A stretch of 64,000 bases of DNA from Physcomitrium patens (Eukaryota; Streptophyta; Bryopsida; Funariales; Funariaceae): contig NC_037271.1 in NCBI RefSeq assembly GCF_000002425.4, forward strand, positions 186,001-250,000, written 5' to 3'. A program made the translations under genes and the position numbers. The notes under the pieces were generated by a model, which was not told the origin of the DNA, made no database searches, and worked only from the letters and a program-made list of their open reading frames with translations. Positions 23,708 to 35,576 of this stretch are shown piece by piece (within the stretch, counting starts at the first letter, position 1; each line of letters starts with the position of its first letter).

Positions 23708-24028
23708 CAGCACTTCCACTCCAGTTGTGCTCTTACAACCACCACCGAGACCACGTCACCTGCTCGCTCCCAAACGTGCATGCGACGGCAAATCCTCTGC
23801 GCTCTGCAGTCGCGAATGCAAGCTTCAACACGCTCCACCTGCCCAATGACTGCCTCCGCACTTTCCTAATTCCTGGGACTCGTCCATATGATTCGTCATG
23901 TTCATAGGTCAATCGAGGACTAGGTGACGCCATTGTCTGTTGAATTCGTGTATTTACATGCTATATATTGCTTCATCTACTCATATTATTTGTCTTGTAG
24001 ACCGGTTCATTTGCTCATATTATTTGTC
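23708..24028. repeat. Dispersed duplication, less decayed copy
   Basis: Direct repeat partner of 19808-20130, 3.9 kb away. It retains CpG and CNG sites that are TG, CA or TA in the other copy. Short frames run through it (for example 23725-23907), but none is shared intact by both copies, so coding is not supported. Confidence 0.85.
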
Positions 24029-24431
24029 TTCCAGTCTGCATAGAACTATTTCAACTACCGAAAAAATTGGGTTTGTGGATGTCCTAGTACGCCGTTGTTG
24101 TCGACAAGCCACATGATGATTGCTATTGTCTGTTGACATTCCCTGCAAATGGAAAATTGACCGACTTGTTTTACGTTGCAAGGAATCAACAGGTGGTAGA
24201 CAGCCTACGTACGCGCGTAGGTGGCCTACGGATGGGCGCAGGTCTGTTTCTGCTTCATCTTTGTCTGACTTTCACCTTTCTTTACCCGTTTTCCCTTTCT
24301 CTTAGCCCGCTTTCACTCATCTTTCGACGTTTTCACACATCTTTCCGATTTCTTTCGCGCCTTGCTCATTTCTTTCACGCGCCAGCTCCCGTCTGTTTCT
24401 CCAAGTTTTGCTTGTGCGGCGCAGGGTTTGA

Positions 24432-24701
24432 TCGGAGAAAATCGTTGCAAGGAACCAGCAGCTGTTGCTGCGGAACAAGTCTGGCTCCGAGAAGAGGAGG
24501 GTTTTGGTTGAGGAGGATGGAGATGGATTTCGTTTGATGAGATGGGGTGGTAGGGTGATGGCAGGTTTAGGGAGCGCTGCTGAAGGTTTATGGAGAGGAT
24601 CTAGACATGGTTTAGGGTTTTCTCCCCTACGGAGTGAGCTTCAGTTACATTCGAAGCAGAAGTTGAGGAGGACCAGGAACTACTCTTTTAGGCCAGGTGA
24701 T
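24432..24701 (+). CDS. Candidate exon of an unidentified gene
   Basis: Open for 90 codons from 24432, reading ARNQQLLLRNKSGSEKRRVL then VEEDGDGF, then a Gly/Arg/Ser-rich part, and ending GGTGAT at a consensus donor GTAAGT (24702). The region is less AT-rich than its surroundings. A preceding pyrimidine-rich stretch (24245-24400) and GCGGCGCAG could supply an acceptor. No family is recognised; it may be the first coding exon of a host gene or a fragment. A competing 134-codon frame covers 24133-24537. Confidence 0.3.
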
Positions 24702-24897
24702 GTAAGTTGCGGTTCTGTCACTTCTGTTTGGTTGTTTACATCACTTTCCAGAATGAGTTCAAGCAAGAGCACTCATGATCGTTGATATGTGCGTGTTTTC
24801 CTGTTGTTTCGTGTACTTGTGCTGGATCCATGGACTGATGAGTTGCACGTGTACTGGTCAGTAGTGAATTGGAATGTTTATTGAAACAACAATGTAA

Positions 24898-25155
24898 GTG
24901 TCATGCAAAGAGAACACAATCTTGACGAAAGGATCAAGAGCGAACTCGTTTTTTGAAAGCTATCATCATTTCTCCCGCTGGATGGTGTTTGTGAATGAGG
25001 AGGCTTCCTCTCATAGCGTCGTGGCGAAGCTGGAGCAGGTGTTGGAGCTGGCATTGAGAGCTTGGCGCCGGAGGAATGCTGGAACGTCGTCCTTAAACTT
25101 GGTGAGGATGAGGTGTTTCTTTAGGCTTGTTGCAAATGCTAACCACTCAAGGTGA
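24898..25155 (+). CDS. Candidate exon of an unidentified gene
   Basis: An 85-codon open frame with a Leu/Glu/Arg-rich helical part (KLEQVLELALRAWRRRNAG) followed by a possible donor (TTGGTGAGG, near 25100). It lies 200 bases after the candidate exon at 24432-24701 on the same strand and could belong to the same gene. No family is recognised. Confidence 0.25.
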   Translation: MSCKENTILTKGSRANSFFESYHHFSRWMVFVNEEASSHSVVAKLEQVLELALRAWRRRNAGTSSLNLVRMRCFFRLVANANHSR

Positions 25156-25159
25156 TATT

Positions 25160-26270
25160 TTCCAGTGATCTATCCATAGGTGTGAGATGATTTTATGGGT
25201 AATGTAGGGCAACCTGTCTCTCAGGTGTGGATTTCTTGACTGGGTCCAGGTTTTTGGGTGTAGTACCTGTTGACAGATGTTTATGGGAGCTTGTCAGTTA
25301 TGTAGGGAAGCGTTGGCCTGATTGGAACCGAACAATGGCCCTACAATCACCTGTAAGTTGTCCCTAGTCAGCTAGGAAAATGATTTTATAGCATTATTTG
25401 CTTCAAGGTGATTTTTGAGACGCTGTTTGGTGATTTGAAACAGCAAGGCATGAGAAGTGCACTCCACCCTTGAAGGAGGTTTGGATCCTGAGCATCATTT
25501 GCCGCGTGTAGGTGGCAGTTCTGAGGTTTTACTTGGGGAGGACGCGCTGAAGTTGCTCACTAGCAGGGCATTGTCTTCTGTGTGTGCACCTCAAATGAAA
25601 CTAGCTCCTCAGCTAGCAAGAAGAATTACTAAACACGCATTGCTCGCACAAATTTAAAGTCAGTTGTAAACTACTTTCCGCGCCGCGTCTCCCACATACT
25701 GCGACAGTCCATCAATTCCATGAATTTTTCGCTGTATTCTGGATCCGGTGTGGTCAGTTGCCTATTTCTCTTTGTGAATGTACATTCCTCCTTCCACGAC
25801 GTGGCTTACATTTATTCAGAAAATATTGTAACTTATATCTAAAACTGAATTCTGTTCGTCCTTGCAACATCATGGGGACTCGGACAAAATCATGATATAG
25901 AGGAAAACAAAACACATCAACAGGATGCATTAAACACGGATTTGAACCAGAAGATGTGTTCAGATTTTCGTCAATGGTTTATTCATTTCGTTCAAAGCTA
26001 TTCCTCGTTTTGCAACATACTCCGATGAAGTATCATACTCCGTTGTACGACATTTGAAGTATTTCTGTAACGGAACTGAAATTTCTTCCGATTCTTCTGT
26101 TTCAATACTGGCAGTACACACATATACTGCCCACTCCCGTTCTCCAAAGTACTACAAAGCTACACTTCACCGATCATTTAGTGCTAAAAAAGGATAGAGG
26201 GATTAAATGCACCTGAACATAGTCCCGTGCCCTAACTGGTGCTGTAAAACCATGTAGTCTTATCATATGG
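25160..26270. other. Exon-like fragments, then anonymous DNA
   Basis: 25455-25657 contains a 67-codon open frame (LEGGLDPEHHLPRVGGSSEV near its start) that may be a terminal exon of the same possible gene. 25660-26270 shows nothing I recognise. Confidence 0.25.
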
Positions 26271-26271
26271 T

Positions 26272-26634
26272 TTAGGGTCCTTCAGACAAAATATGTAGTA
26301 AATGATGTGCTTCGATACTCTCTTGAGAATGTGGATTGACTGGAATGTCAATCACCTGAGTACCTTGTGCTTGTGCTAAGTGACAGAAATAGGATATGAA
26401 ATAGTGCAGTTGAAAACAAGCCACATCATGCCTTCCCCCTGTCCCCATTTCATAAGCCAAATCTCGCACAGCAGCAGTGTGCGGGTGAAGGTCAGGAATA
26501 TTATATATGGTAGCATGAGGCCTGTGATTAGCATAAAATCCTCGCTGGCCAGGGGGGCCCAGATCGCCAATCCCAACATTCCTAAGATCATCGCCTTCTT
26601 GAAGTCCATCCTTACTGAGATTGTCTCTTCTACA
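26272..26634 (-). CDS. Candidate terminal exon of an unidentified protein
   Basis: On the minus strand, after a possible acceptor (CTTGTAG ending at 26635), one frame stays open for about 120 codons to a TAA at 26272. It reads NVGIGDLGPPGQRGF, then ATIYNIPDLHPHTAAVRDLA, then GGRHDVACFQLHYFISYFC, then IDIPVNPHSQESIEAHHLL. The composition is balanced and Cys/His-containing, unlike the surrounding AT-rich DNA, so coding origin is likely. I do not recognise the family. Upstream exons would lie above 26.7 kb, where I see only AT-rich sequence, so this may be a stranded fragment. Confidence 0.35.
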   Translation of the reverse strand, partial: CRRDNLSKDGLQEGDDLRNVGIGDLGPPGQRGFYANHRPHATIYNIPDLHPHTAAVRDLAYEMGTGGRHDVACFQLHYFISYFCHLAQAQGTQVIDIPVNPHSQESIEAHHLLHILSEGP

Positions 26635-26639
26635 AGTTC

Positions 26640-28950
26640 CACCAACATATTAGAGTTATTTATAAACTCACCCACAGTTTCATTAAGATACCCCCTCTTT
26701 TCATTTTGATATTACTATTTGTTTATTCTTAATATCTAGTGGATATGGAGGATCTTGATGGTCTGTCCTTTTTAAGTATGGAATAGCTTAGTGGTCCATA
26801 AACTCAAGTGAAATTCATTTAGCACCCTATGAGAAGGAATTTGCATGTTGTACCATGAATCTTAGTTGCCTTTCTTCTCTCTGATGTAATTATAGAAATT
26901 TAGAACTAACTCGGGTTACTTTTAATAACTAGAAATGAATAAAAAGGACAAAACTCTAGGTATCTTTGTTTGAATTTATGGATAATTCTATTAGAGATGT
27001 CTTTAAAGCTTAGAGCTTAGGTGGTGAGAAATTAGAATGTAGCTATGGATTATAAATACAAGGCAAATTTTACTATTCAAGGACCATCAGAAATCTTAAA
27101 GATGTTGATGATGCCTTCAGTATCATATGGAGACCAACAAATCTCCATCAATATCTAATTAAATTCAAAGCCAAATTCCTAAGCACTTTGTTGATATGTG
27201 TATTATAGAGGTTCTATGGTTAAAAGTTTGAATTTGATTGTGAATTACAAATACAAAGTGAATTTTACCATCATTTACCACCTAAACATATTGTAAGTGT
27301 CCTAATTTCTTAAAGCTTCTGTAAATTAACCTATGTGGGACCATCAAGATCATGGAGAACCTAACCAATCCCATGGGTACAATTAGCATAATACTATTAC
27401 TAATCATCATACTCCACTCTTAGTTTCTAGACTAAGTGACTTCTAATGTGAATCTCTGAGGTTGAAAGAATAAAAGTGTGTCTGTAAACTCACCCATCAA
27501 ATTCCTGGAACACAAGTACAGGTACATGAGATAGCCTGTAATAACCATTCTCATTTATCCTTCTTTTACTGTGGCCATTCCAAATGTCAATATAGTTTGC
27601 AATTGCTGCTTGTAAAATAGGAGTATATACTGCAACAAGTAAGTGCCGTTGACAGGGTTTGGACTTCCATTCCTGACCATAGCTTCAAATTTGAACTCGT
27701 GCCACCACAACACTATTTCCCATCAATGACGTTACAAGTATTCAACTCTCTACACGTAGACTCAAAGTTATTTAAGAGTTGGAATTAAGTACAAAAAAGG
27801 AGGAAAATTTAAATAAATAAAATAAAATAAAAAATTATAGGAGATACTGAGCCAAAAATTAACTTTTTAAACTATTAATTTGTTTATTGTTTAGATACTT
27901 CTACTTTTATCTCATGCCTCATCTATCAAATCATAATAATATGCATGTGAACAATCTCACGACATTTAAAACAATGTAAGTTTGGGCATTTATAATAGAA
28001 TTAAGCTAGAAATATTAAAAATATGAGGTCTTTGATTTGGACATAGCAAAAACTTATAATATTACTTTTTTAATGTGACTCATCCATGGAATTTCTTTAA
28101 AATTATGATAAAAATTTCTTAAAAATTGAAGACAAATAGAAGATATGTAAATCCAATTGTTGGAACTAAGATTAATTTTATAAAATTAAGATGGTAAGTT
28201 TAGCAAAAGATTGATGTTTGAATATATTGGTATGGGCTTGAACATTTAAGGTTTTAGCTTGATCATATACATGCTCTGTAACTACCATGCTTAACAATCA
28301 AGCGCTAGAGTTAGAAATTTCTTTTTAAAAATAAAAAATAAAAGACTCACATTTTGAGATATATGTACATTGTGTTTAAAGGTCCAAGCACTTAGCAATT
28401 TCAGAAAATATAATACTATCTGATTGTGGACAAATGAGCCCACTAAAAAGAGATTCTATGGCATATTTAGGTGGGCATTTTTCATATGTTGTCTGATTAA
28501 AGTATGCTCACTAGCAAAATCTGACCTCACATGTAGTGACAACTTAAATTTCTCAAATGCCATGGCAAATGGGCAATAAATAGTCTGGGCCAACATATCA
28601 GGAACAATTTCTGCCTACTGAAGATAATGAGCGGCTCCATCTATGCCAACATGTACTCTAAATCCGTACATAGAGAGTTTATCATATGCTGCAGAAACCA
28701 CTCAATATTGTTATGCATCAAGTCATACTAAAAGATTAAAGAGAGGTTAGGATTTTGCCAAAAAAAAATTTGAAATTTATAAACCATTAAAACTAGTACT
28801 ATAGTCTCTTTAAATATATGCTACAATAAGTATGAGCTACGCCAAAGAACATCAACCTCTTAGTAAATTAATGCAACATAAATTCTTCCATAGATATTTT
28901 TTTCTATATATGATTGCTCTTCATGTACTTCTATTTCTAAGGTCATGTTC
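26640..28950. other. AT-rich gene-free stretch
   Basis: 2.3 kb without a coding trace on either strand. There are scattered poly-A/T runs and no recognisable repeat boundary. Confidence 0.5.
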
Positions 28951-28952
28951 TC

Positions 28953-29456
28953 TTCAAGAATTAACTACATTAGAAAAAAAATGATGTCTCTAGTAGGCTG
29001 CTATGGTTTGACAAGGCAAGCTATTTCAAGAACCATAGTGGTTCCACTAAAAGTACCTACAACTAGTCCTTACCATGAGTGATTTTTAATAGGTTGTTGT
29101 CATATCCTATGATACCCCAAATGATATCCCTATGATATCCTTATTTATACCTTGATGATATCCTCTAGTATTTAATTAATATCAAACAAATATCATTTGT
29201 AATATCCAAATTGATACCCTAGTGATATTCTATTGATACCTTCTAATATCATATTGATATCACTTAATATCCAATTGATATCCTTGTAATACCCATTGAC
29301 CATATAGCTCATGCTTTCATTCCTACAATAGTAAGTGATAATAGGGGATATTTGGACAATCATGGCAAAATAAATGTAATCTTGGGATCCCCTTGAGCAC
29401 ATCCTAGCAGCCTATTAGAGACCTCATTTTTTTTCTAATGACTACATTGTTCTTGA
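28953..29456. mobile_element. MITE-like element with ~50-bp terminal inverted repeats
   Basis: The left end (28953-29006) includes CATTAGAAAAAAAATGATGT followed by CTCTAGTAGGCTGCTA. The right end (29402-29456) is its reverse complement with a few differences (TAGCAGCCTATTAGAGACC, then TTTTTTTCTAATGACTACAT). The interior (29095-29330) is a degenerate array of TGATATC and ATATCC motifs. About 500 bp with no coding capacity, this is the form of a miniature inverted-repeat transposable element; the superfamily is undetermined because the target duplication is not evident. Confidence 0.75.
29095..29330. repeat. GATATC-rich internal array
   Basis: At least fifteen spaced occurrences of GATATC, GATACC or AATATC with spacing of about 10-20 bases, confined to the interior of the MITE-like element. 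Confidence 0.7.
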
Positions 29457-30277
29457 TTTACAACATTACAATATTAGGCCAAAAAAAAGATGTCAGTGAA
29501 TATAAATTATAGGTTGAATTTACGAATCATTGAAATATGTATATATTGATAGTTTGTTGTTGGTTGTAATACTAAATACCAATAATTTATAATTATAAAA
29601 TAAAATAATTATCTTCTAAATGGGGTAATTATTATACCAAATAAACTGCATACACATATATAATATTTTTAACCACTTAGCAATAATATCATCTTTATTA
29701 TAACAAAATATTTCATCCATGTTTACAAGAATAAAGAATATTCTAATATCACAATTTTAATGCACATAGCATTACCTATATATAAGTTATCATAGATTAT
29801 TAAACTTATAATAACAATGTATCCTATACCACAATTATACTATGATTCAACTTGCTTGAGCATATTTACTCACTCATAGTCAATATATTGATTTGGACTC
29901 CAATATTACAATCACAATATGATTCATATTGCCATAACAAATTAGGCCACTCACAATCGATATACCATAGAGCCATAGGGAGAGTGACATCATTTTGCCT
30001 ATAAATGATTAGCTTGTCGTCTTGCATACTCCACACCTTATCAAAAATATCAACACAGATGAATATTTCTTAACATGAAAGAACTTTCATTTGAATAAAA
30101 TTAAATTTAAAATACAACAAATATATGGATGAATAATTCATAGAAAATTAAAAGATATCGAAATAAGACCTTTTTGAAACATAAGTAAAATTTCATCATA
30201 TCCAACTTACAAATTATTATCTAAATCATTAACATAGTAAGGTAAAAGAAGCTATGACAATATAACATTTATGAAGA
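29457..30277. other. AT-rich spacer
   Basis: No ORF, repeat boundary or regulatory element is recognised. Confidence 0.5.
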
Positions 30278-30348
30278 TTATTTTTTTGGATAAAAAGAAG
30301 AAAGTGAAAAAAATATATAAAAATGGCATAAAAATGAGAATGACATAC

Positions 30349-30676
30349 TAGAGATTAACCGTAGTGCTTCAACCACTTTGGGCCTGGGAACTTTAATGTC
30401 CAACCTGGCTAGTGCCACCTTCATATGACAAATATCCCAATTTCGACCATGCTCAAATATAGATAGATTTGTAATTATTGCCTCATGAACTTCCTCCATT
30501 GTTAAAGGAGTAAATGTACAAAAATTGTACCCCAATTCCCGAGTGAGTATATTCTTCAAACGATGAGGATCTTCAATACCAATATTCAACGCAATAGTCT
30601 TGAATGCAACCCCATATCTAAGTAGCCTAAGAACATGATGAACAAGATTTTTTCCTACAAAATTTATTCCCTCCAT
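30349..30676 (-). CDS. Candidate 5' exon of an unidentified gene
   Basis: From a Met codon at 30676, about 109 codons read as a balanced, mostly helical protein: LRYGVAFKTIALNIGIEDP, CTFTPLTMEEVHEAI, then ICHMKVALARLDIKVPRPKV. The frame meets a consensus donor GTATGT at 30348-30343, after which it becomes Phe/Ser-rich and intron-like. The pattern is that of an intact exon, but I see no matching downstream exon on the minus strand and no known domain. It lies head-to-head with the plus-strand exon group at 31736-32685, about 1.1 kb away. Confidence 0.35.
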
Positions 30677-30679
30677 TCT

Positions 30680-31735
30680 GCAAAAATGATGATGCTATGA
30701 ATTATTAGAAAAGGATTGGTATCCCTAAGTGCATACATGAAGAACAACATCTTGAATAGGCTTGTAGTATCACCTCACTACTTAAAGTATAACCATATCT
30801 TTAGCATAACACTAGTGGTTGATGCTTGCTTTGCTACACATTAACCACACCATTTTATAATTTTAATTAAATCTTCAAGCATTTGAATGTGGAGTAGTAA
30901 TTTCAATAAGTCTTCAAATAAAAATTATTTAAATCTTTATATAAAAATTCTTACAAAATATGCAATGTTTTTTATCCTTACTTGCATTCATTGATTTTCC
31001 TTTGTGGCATGCAAGACGCTTGACTACTTTAGTAATTTGCTACTTATTCACTTAACAAAGATCTACACTTATTTCTCTTATTTTTTCACCATTTTTGCAT
31101 TTGAAAATTTTGTAGAAAATTGGAAGAATAGAAAAGGAGTGAGTTACAAAGATTAAGTGTTAGTTATTAGTGTTGGTGATGATTCTTAGCACTTAGGCAT
31201 AGTCATCTATGACTATGCGAGTACTAGGGCGGCCCTCCCATTTCAGAATCAAACATGAGAATGATTCCAAATTTTATTAGAACCATTAGAACCAATGAAC
31301 AATGACTAATGAAAATGAAGCAATGTGCTAGCAAAGAGAAAAACTAGATGTATCATGTGTGTCACTAAAAGTGTGCACATGGCTTATTAGAAAAAAATAT
31401 TAATCATTGTTGAGTTGAATAGTGATTCCAAAAATCCAAGTCGCTCTAACATGGATTCTAGAATATTATTAGGATGTTCATGTGTCATGTATAATGATAT
31501 TTAGTATAATAATATCTTTTGAATCTTTTGTCATGTGTAGAAGACTTGTAACCTATAAAGTATATGTTGTCTTTTCATGGATGTTTGCCTTCAACACACA
31601 ACATGTGAATAGAAGGTACTTTTTGTGTGACAACATTAATACAACCCTGGCCTTGGGAACCAATTCATGATATAATTAGTTATTTAGTGTACTGTGATTT
31701 TGATTTCATTCAATGGTTCTGTGCATATCTATAGG
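30680..31735. other. Spacer between divergent exon groups
   Basis: AT-rich, no supported gene. The end (31690-31735) is a T-rich tract terminating in CTATAG, a plausible acceptor for the next exon. Confidence 0.35.
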
Positions 31736-32685
31736 GTATCACCCCACTTACAAAGCAAAAATTTATGGTTGATAATTCTGAAGAGCTACTTGGAGAAGAA
31801 AATGGCACCTCTACATGTACACAAGTATGTTGCAATACTTGTAGATGGAGCTGATGGATACTTTTCTCTTCCTATTGAAGAAGCATTAAAATTACATAGA
31901 ATGCTTTGTAATGATGCACTGAAGACCGAATATGAGTTGTTCTTACCCACTTGAATCTTTCTGTACTCAAAAAGAAGCCTACATTACTATCAAATGACAA
32001 CTTTGAAAGGCCTTCTCAGTATCCAAAATTTAGTCACAAAACTGGGAATTCCACCAAAAAGAACCATGAATAATATATGTATGACAACCTCTAAACTAAG
32101 TCGTACTCAATTGAAGTCCTCCAAAAACAATAAAAACAAAAAAAAGGGAAAAAATAGAAAAAAGAGAACTTCTAATAGAATTCTAAGGTTCATTCCAAAA
32201 TGCATCACAAATTTTTATCAATATAAAACATGATACGTTGTCATTTAGCAACATTGGCTAATGAGATTTATGAAAGAAATTCATATGCACCTTCTATTCG
32301 AGTCAAAAGTGCCTTAACATTTGCTAGACAAGCAATAGGATGGAGTGGCAAGCATATAAAGCGACAACTTCAACAAGCAAGAGAGTGGAGAAGTGCCGAA
32401 GTAAGTCAACAAGCATTGATACAAGTGGGGCAATTCCTCTATGATGGTTGGGAGCAAAATGATCCAAGTATTCGTCCTCTCATCTTTGAATTTCTTCACA
32501 ATGCACATTGGTTTGTTTATAGTAGGGTCGTAGATAGACGTGTAGATGGCTTAATGTTAAAGAAGACCAATAGTCGTACATATTGGAAAAAGGATGGAGT
32601 GTATGAAGATTGTGTTGGAGGAGCTCGCCACTTCATTCAAGAATATGGTACAAATTGGCGGAATCATGTTCAATCCATTGCATAG
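31736..32685 (+). CDS. Multi-exon fragment of an unidentified gene
   Basis: Three exon-like pieces are visible. 31736-31826 (after CTATAG, before donor GTATGT) reads KQKFMVDNSEELLGEENG. About 31971-32071 reads LLSNDNFERPSQYPKFSH and ends in TAA. About 32260-32685, after CATTTAG, is open to a TAG and reads YERNSYAPSIRVKSALTFA, IKRQLQQAREWRSAEVSQQA, FLYDGWEQNDPSIRPLIF, then YGTNWRNHVQSIA. The last piece is clearly non-random and rich in Arg, Gln and Trp. No domain is recognised. The stop ending the middle piece suggests a dead copy. This could be a host gene fragment or a DNA-transposon protein. Confidence 0.35.
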
Positions 32686-32701
32686 GCTTAGAACACATAT
32701 A

Positions 32702-33490
32702 ATAAAAAGTTAAATCATATGTACATATAGTATAAATAAAAAGTAATATAAATATGATATTTTCCAAAAAAAGAAAAGGACATCTACCCATATAAATTAT
32801 TCGATATATTATTATAATATATAAAGTCTCTATGTATTTATTTCATATTTTTATAATATTTATTTCATATATTAATAAAAGGCAAAATTTACTATTTTGA
32901 AAATCTCATATCTCCTAAACTATAAACTTTCTGAAAATTTTAAACATACCATTGGAATCAGAAGCATGACAAATAGGGGGGTAGGTCAAATCAAAAATTC
33001 AAAAAAATAAAGTACACAAAAAGTCAACAAAAAATTGTATCAAGTCAAATGCCTTATATCTCAAAATTAAAAAAACATGTATAGGATTTCAAGACTATCA
33101 CTAGATTCCTAGACCCTTAAAATAGAGGGGTATCTCAAATCAAAACTTCAAAATTCCTATTCATATGCAAAGTCAACTCAAAAGTCAAAATAGTCAAACA
33201 CTTAATAACTACACATATATGCACTTTTTGAAAACTTAAAGCACATATTTACAATTGAAAACCCTCAAACAAATCCAATGGACTTTTCAAAAATTTCAAA
33301 AAGCCTTGTATGATAAAAGTCAAAACCCTAAATTCTAAGTCAAAGTAGCTAAATCTTCCAAACTATAAACTTGTATAGGAAAAGAATTATACCATTGACA
33401 TCCTAGATACCATAAATGGGAGGATAGGTCAAGTCAAAATCCAAAAATAATGATGCCCAAAAATCGGGGACACCCTTGTAACCTTAAACC
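32702..33490. repeat. Direct duplication, left copy (~0.8 kb)
   Basis: Aligns with 34775-35535 along its length: AAATCATATGTACATATAGTA, CTCATATCTCCTAA, CATACCATTGGAATCA, TAAAAGTCAAAA and GATAGGTCAAGTCAAAATCC blocks occur in the same order. It ends in GGGGACACCCTTGTAA followed by telomere-like repeats. Confidence 0.85.
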
Positions 33491-33845
33491 CTAAATCCTA
33501 AACCGTTAATCCTACATCCCTAAGACTCCAAGACCTTAAGATCCTAAGATCCTAAGACTCTAAGACCCTAGAATCCTAGAATCCTAAGACCCTAGAATCC
33601 TAGAATCCTAAGACCCACGAATCATAAGACCCTAGAACCCTAAGACCCATGAATCATAAGACCCTAGAACCCTAAGACCCATGAATCATAAGACCCTAGA
33701 ACCCTAAGACCCACGAATCCTAAGACCCTAGAACTCTAGAATCCTAAGATCCACGAATCCTAAAACCCTAGAATTCTAGAACCCTAAGACCCATGAATCC
33801 TAAGACCCTAGAACTCTAGAATCCTAAGACCCTAAACTCCACAAG
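33475..33845. repeat. Degenerate telomere-like array with 32-bp higher-order unit
   Basis: Starts as CCTTAAACCCTAAATCCTAAACC and passes into CCTAAGACCCTAGAATCC-type variants. In 33600-33720 a 32-bp unit (CCTAAGACCCATGAATCATA plus AGACCCTAGAAC) repeats at least three times almost exactly. It derives from the plant telomere heptamer CCCTAAA. Confidence 0.85.
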
Positions 33846-34600
33846 GTAAATCCGGTGCCACCATTGCATTGAAGAGACTCCCATTAAGTAGAAGAACCAC
33901 CATGCCGCTTAAATTACCCTAATCTGGAAGAAAAATCCAAAATTACCATTCCTACCTTTCCTAAATCTTTTAGAGAATTATTATTCCAACTCCTAAATCA
34001 TGTGAATGATTATAGACGTACTCATTGGCATTTAATCAACCCTTATAGTAATGACTAACAACCTCTAAATTATTAAACTAACTAAGTTGCTATTTTGATT
34101 TTATAACTCTTCTCACTTTAGTCCTAATTAATCTAATTTAAGGAATTAGGCTATGATTTATACCATCAGGGGTTGTAATCCTAAAAATTCTATAAAACTC
34201 AATTCTACTTGTGTAAATCCTAATCTAACATGTTTAATTATCGTAAAATAGGAAAATAATAAAAAATTTAATTTTAGAGTATAATTGAGAGCTGACATCA
34301 GCTTAGACAACAAATTTTGTGATGCCACACATCCGGGATTTGTTTTGGCGTAGCCAAATTTGCTATACATTCCAACTCTATACACAGTTCTCACATCATA
34401 ACAAATATGAAACTCAAATTCTGAATCAGGGCCTTCAAACCCTAATTAGGAATCCTAAATCCTACATTATGAAAAATAAAAAAATATATATTTTTGAGGA
34501 ACAAAAACGTTTATAGAGGTCTTTGGGACAATGTAAGATTTGGTAAACTTTCAGAATGGAAAAAACTGTGATACATTGAGAGATATATAAAATCAAAAAT
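33846..34600. other. Spacer between telomere-like arrays
   Basis: AT-rich DNA with no supported gene. Confidence 0.45.
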
Positions 34601-34609
34601 TTCTAGGAT

Positions 34610-34775
34610 ATTCTTGTAATCCTAAATCCTAAACCCTAAACCCTAAAACCAGAGACACCCTTGTAATCCTAAAACCGGAGACACCCTTATAACCCTAAAT
34701 CCTAAATTCTAAACCCTAAAATCGGAGACACCCTTGTAACCCTAAACCCTAAAACCCTAAATTTTAAACCTAATT
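34610..34775. repeat. Interstitial telomere-like repeats
   Basis: Several short CCCTAAA/CCTAAAC runs separated by a recurring GGAGACACCCTTGTAA spacer. Confidence 0.85.
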
Positions 34776-35535
34776 AAATCATATTTACATATAGTAGAAA
34801 TAAAAAATAGTATAAATATGATATTTTCTAAAAAAAAAGAGAGACATTGACCTATATAAATTATCCAATATACTATTATAATATCCAAAAGTCTATGTAT
34901 TTATTTCATATTTTTATAATATTTTTTTCATATATTAATGAAAGGAAAAATTTGCTATTTTGAAAATCTCATATCTCCTAACATATAAACTTGTTCAAAA
35001 TTTTAAACATACCATTGGAATCAAAAACATGACGAATTGAGGGATAGATCAAATCAAAAATTCAAAACAACAAAGTACACAAAAAATCAATAAAAGTTTG
35101 TATCCAATCAAACGCCTTGTATCTCAAAATTGAAAAAATATGTATAGGATTTTAAGACCATCACTAGATTCCTAGACCCTTAAAATAGGGGGATAGGTGA
35201 AATCAAAACTTAAAAATTCCTATTCATATACAAAGTCAACTCAAAAGTCAAAATGGTCAAATACTTAATAACTACAAATATATGCACTTTTTGAAAACTT
35301 CAAGCACATATTTACAATTGGCAATCCTCAAACAAATCCAATGGACTTTTCAAAAATTTCAAAAAGCCATGTATGATAAAAGTCAAAATCCTAAACTCCA
35401 AATCAAAGTAGCTAAATCTTCCAAACTATAAACTTGTATAGGAAAAAAATTACACCATTGAATTTCTAGACACCGTAAATGGGGGGGGGATAGGTCAAGT
35501 CAAAATCCAAACATAATGATGCCCAAAAACCGGGG
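34775..35535. repeat. Direct duplication, right copy (~0.8 kb)
   Basis: Partner of 32702-33490, with small indels (for example the seven-G run at 35480). It ends at the same GGGGACACCCTTGTAA plus CCCTAAATCCTAAA junction, here followed at 35577 by the truncated start of the gypsy pol remnant. Confidence 0.85.
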
Positions 35536-35576
35536 ACACCCTTGTAAACCCTAAATCCTAAATCCTTTAAACCAGC

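Noticed and set aside
23122-23869. Long plus-strand frames in the 23-kb island (124 and 190 codons)
   Set aside because: They run through the poly-C tract and opposite the better-supported minus-strand exon pair, and are not conserved in the 19.8-kb duplicate.
28985-29436. Inverted repeats as an intrinsic terminator or small RNA gene
   Set aside because: The arms are about 400 bases apart with a repeat array between them, which fits a MITE-like element and not a terminator or microRNA precursor.
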